A DNA stretch of 64,000 bases, taken from positions 62,001 through 126,000 of IMG/VR virus record IMGVR_UViG_3300042923_000619; one strand, written 5' to 3'. Shown here in pieces: positions 61,858 through 64,000 of the stretch (its first letter is position 1; the number at the start of each line of letters is the position of its first letter). Origin of the DNA: a virus. Both the position numbers and the translations under genes were made by a program. The notes beneath the pieces were generated by a model. The model worked only from the letters and a program-made list of their open reading frames with translations, ran no database searches and had not been told where the DNA came from.

Positions 61858-62112
61858 ATGAGTAATACAGAAAAAGTTAAAAGATTATATTCTAGCATCA
61901 AGGAAACAGAAAGATTACTTGAAAAAGCAGAGAAAAAATATAATGATACAATTATATGTTTAAAGATGGAAATTGAAGAAAATAAAGAACTAGGAAATGA
62001 TATAACAGCAAATAAAGGTTGGATTGATTATGCATTACAAGACAAAGCAAGATTTGAAGAATTAAAAGCACATAAACAAAAGTTAATAAAAATGATTGAA
62101 GAATGTGCATAA
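61858..62112 (+). CDS. small coiled-coil protein
   Basis: 84 residues from ATG 61858 (ATAGGAGTGGTTA upstream). Almost all helix with heptads (KETERLLEKAEKKYND, ...EELKAHKQKLIKMIEE). Unknown. Confidence 0.6.
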   Translation: MSNTEKVKRLYSSIKETERLLEKAEKKYNDTIICLKMEIEENKELGNDITANKGWIDYALQDKARFEELKAHKQKLIKMIEECA

Positions 62113-62133
62113 TAAAGATATATTAAAATAAGG

Positions 62134-62161
62134 TTTAGAGAGTACCTTTAAACTCTCTAAA
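62134..62161 (+). terminator. hairpin after gene 61858
   Basis: TTTAGAGAGT/ACTCTCTAAA perfect 10-bp stem, no T-run. Confidence 0.5.
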
Positions 62162-62183
62162 TAATAAATATGGAGTGATAACA

Positions 62184-62645
62184 ATGATATATAGTAAAGG
62201 ATTTAAAAATGAATTTGAGAAGGCTCAAGTTAATTATATAAAAGCAAAAGTAAATAATGACAACATAGAAGAAATAGCGAAAGAATGTAAGCAAAAAGTT
62301 TTAAATGAAAATGTTTTTCTTGAAGAAGAAACAGAAGAAAGAATATTAAAACCTAATGCAGATTTTTTAATGGGTGAATCTGATTTTGAACAATATTGTA
62401 AGCTTGTATATGAACAAGAATTAAAAAGAGGTTTAGAAGTTCCTTCATTTGATACTACAGCGAATTATCAAACAAGACCAGCTTTATTAAAGGCGGAAAA
62501 TGAATTACTTGAAATGGGATTAAAAGCAGTAAAAGAAGAAGATCTAATTAAAAAAGGAAGTAGTTATGACCAATTAAGAAGAGCTTTTAATATTACTAAA
62601 TCTAGGGAAGAATTTTTGAATTTATATAGTACAATGAATTTATAA
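62184..62645 (+). CDS. acidic protein, unknown
   Basis: 153 residues from ATG 62184 (ATGGAGTGATAA upstream). Helical, E/K-rich; near the middle SDFEQYCKLVYEQELKRG and PSFDTTANYQTRPA. Unknown. Followed by a terminator. Confidence 0.55.
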   Translation: MIYSKGFKNEFEKAQVNYIKAKVNNDNIEEIAKECKQKVLNENVFLEEETEERILKPNADFLMGESDFEQYCKLVYEQELKRGLEVPSFDTTANYQTRPALLKAENELLEMGLKAVKEEDLIKKGSSYDQLRRAFNITKSREEFLNLYSTMNL

Positions 62646-62674
62646 AAGTTGGAGTAATCCAGCTTTTCTTTTTT
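62645..62674 (+). terminator. intrinsic terminator
   Basis: AAAGTTGG/CCAGCTTT stem (one wobble), then TCTTTTTT. Confidence 0.8.
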
Positions 62675-62885
62675 GCAATAAAACTCTATTAAATAGCCTT
62701 ACAATCCATTTTAAAAGCTTAAAGAATAAATAATACTATAATAGCATAAACACGTTTAAATCAGCTATAAACTACACTCAATACATGATAAAATAAGAAT
62801 TTTAACTCCTGATATTATTAATTAATTTATTTAAAAAATTCTTGCAATTAATATATGGGTATGATATTATAATATTAACAAGAAA

Positions 62886-62898
62886 AACAAATTAATTA
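62886..62898 (+). repeat. gene-boundary element
   Basis: AACAAATTAATTA, 23 bases before the start at 62921. A reverse copy (ATTAATTAATTTATT) is at about 62818-62832. Confidence 0.65.
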
Positions 62899-62920
62899 TA
62901 AATGAAGGAGATTGATTATA

Positions 62921-63112
62921 ATGAAAAATACAAAAATGATGTTACAATTATTAAATACTACATATGGAGAACAAATTAAAAAACAAGCAGAAGAAACTGG
63001 ACAAAAATTTGAAGATTTATTTAAAGAACTAGTATATAGATTTATAAATATAAGTGAAGATGCAAAAGCAGTATTTGAAAATGAATTGTATGAAGAATTA
63101 AAAATAATATAA
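62921..63112 (+). CDS. small helical protein
   Basis: 63 residues from ATG 62921 (GAAGGAGATTGATT upstream); the TTG at 62912 belongs to that site. Acidic (EETGQKFEDLFKELVYRF). Unknown. Confidence 0.6.
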   Translation: MKNTKMMLQLLNTTYGEQIKKQAEETGQKFEDLFKELVYRFINISEDAKAVFENELYEELKII

Positions 63113-63119
63113 GTATCAA

Positions 63120-63146
63120 AACCCTTAGATATTTTTCTAAGGGTTA
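63120..63146 (+). terminator. intrinsic terminator-like hairpin
   Basis: AACCCTTAGA/TCTAAGGGTT perfect stem, weak T-tail. Confidence 0.6.
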
Positions 63147-63205
63147 AGTTAAAAAGTATTGTTAATTCATGTAAATTTAAAATAATTATGAAGGAGCGAA
63201 TATAA

Positions 63206-63685
63206 ATGAATGAAAATGAAGTATATGTAATTTACAAAGACAATAAACCATATAGGACAGGAAGTAAAAATGCAGTTTATTTAAATAAACAACAAGCTAT
63301 CAATACATTATTGCAACATTGTAAAGAAAAAGCGAGACAAAAATGGAATAAAGATATTAAATACAATCAGAATGTATATGAATTTAAATTTTTGTCTAAA
63401 GATGAACAAAATTGGTTAATTAGACAAGAATTTAAAAATTATTCGATTCATATATTTAAAGAATCGAATAATAAAATTAATTATGAAAAAGATTATCCAA
63501 AGGGTACAGAGCCTAAAATAGAAAATGATTATGATGGTTGGAACGTTTTTAAAATGGGAAATGTTACTGAATGTCCTAGTTGTCATAGCACAGAAATTCT
63601 AGGCACACCCAATGAGATAAATGGAAATATAATAAGTAATAATATATGTTGTAATTGTGGTAGAGTCTTTGAAGAAAAGTATTAA
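63206..63685 (+). CDS. protein with C-terminal zinc ribbon
   Basis: 159 residues. N-terminal beta-helix (NEVYVIYKDNKPYRTGSKNA, KQQAINTLLQH), then a C-terminal ribbon with CPSC and CCNCG (about 133-154). GAAGGAGCG upstream. Possibly a nucleic acid-binding protein. Unknown. Confidence 0.6.
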   Translation: MNENEVYVIYKDNKPYRTGSKNAVYLNKQQAINTLLQHCKEKARQKWNKDIKYNQNVYEFKFLSKDEQNWLIRQEFKNYSIHIFKESNNKINYEKDYPKGTEPKIENDYDGWNVFKMGNVTECPSCHSTEILGTPNEINGNIISNNICCNCGRVFEEKY

Positions 63686-63700
63686 CAAATAGGTGATTAA

Positions 63701-64000
63701 ATGAAATATATTATAAATGATATTGAAAGATTTACTAAGATGTTTCAAAAAGAAAATTATACACAAGAGAAGATTCAGGAATTATTAAAACTAATTGATA
63801 ATCCTTTAAATATAACTGTAAAATTAAATAAAATTAATGAAGGGATACAAATTACTATAATAGATAATATAATTAATGATAGAACATTTAAGAGTGATTA
63901 TAATGGATATGTGCAGTATTTAATTAATACTTGTTTGTCTGATTTTATGGGAATGAATTCAGATATTAAAAGGAATTATATAAAAAAAGAAATAAATGAT
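63701..64000 (+). CDS. protein of unknown function, cut by right edge
   Basis: The first 100 residues of an ORF still open at the window end, with ATAGGTGATTAA before the ATG. Isoleucine/asparagine-rich alpha-beta sequence (MKYIINDIERFTKMFQKENY). Unknown. Confidence 0.6.
   Translation, partial: MKYIINDIERFTKMFQKENYTQEKIQELLKLIDNPLNITVKLNKINEGIQITIIDNIINDRTFKSDYNGYVQYLINTCLSDFMGMNSDIKRNYIKKEIND

Noticed and set aside
1-64000. CRISPR arrays, insertion sequences, rRNA genes, integrase
   Set aside because: Looked for and not seen: no regularly spaced direct repeats, no transposase or recombinase motifs, no rRNA-like sequence.

Overview
The window is very AT-rich (roughly a quarter G+C by eye), with strong AGGAGG-type ribosome binding sites and consensus TTGACA-17-TATAAT promoters. 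Together with the protein families present this points to a Clostridium-type Firmicute host. It is part of a large tailed-phage genome that is maintained as a plasmid (a phage-plasmid). It carries HK97-type head genes and a tape measure protein. It also carries an iteron-type replication initiator and a TubZ/TubR/TubY tubulin partition cassette, the combination known from the C. botulinum phage c-st group. No integrase was seen.

Layout. 1-41.9 kb is transcribed leftward. Reading in the direction of transcription: a small membrane protein, an FtsK-like ATPase and a replication-relaxation-like protein (41.9-39.9 kb); tubR-tubZ-tubY (38.6-36.5 kb); the rep gene with iterons on both sides (36.3-34.8 kb); small proteins and a winged-helix protein (34.5-31.2 kb); an RdRP/YonO-like RNA polymerase with a zinc-ribbon partner (31.1-27.4 kb); an HU-like protein, a CPSF73-like beta-CASP RNase, an antirepressor-like protein, a metallophosphoesterase and a ClpP-like protease (27.1-21.0 kb). 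The head-tail block follows: zinc-finger protein (possible small terminase), large terminase, portal, protease-scaffold, decoration protein, major capsid, connectors, tail tube, tail completion, chaperone candidate and tape measure (20.3 kb to the left edge). The structural block carries an EDxHD-type endonuclease gene, a GIY-YIG gene with an adjacent pseudoknot-like RNA, and two group I introns inside the tape measure gene. 43.9-64 kb is transcribed rightward. It holds about 35 mostly small genes, many with their own sigma-A-type promoter, plus an ImmA/IrrE-like peptidase, a RadD-like helicase, a polyvalent-protein-like gene, an LPD11-like protein and a secreted protein. The arms are separated by about 2 kb of non-coding DNA (41.9-43.9 kb) with a sharp GC-skew flip and a LexA-like operator.

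The most striking genome-wide signal is a short sense-oriented element, AA(C/T)AAATTAAT(A/T). It occurs at nearly every gene boundary on both arms, usually 10-40 bases ahead of a Shine-Dalgarno sequence and often fused to the upstream stop codon. In the right arm, reverse-oriented copies also sit just upstream of promoters. The element could be a phage-specific promoter, an RNA-processing site or a recombination boundary. The window encodes a candidate enzyme for each of the first two (the RdRP/YonO-like polymerase and the CPSF73-like RNase). This link is inference.

All functional names rest on motifs and family resemblance read by eye. No database search was run.
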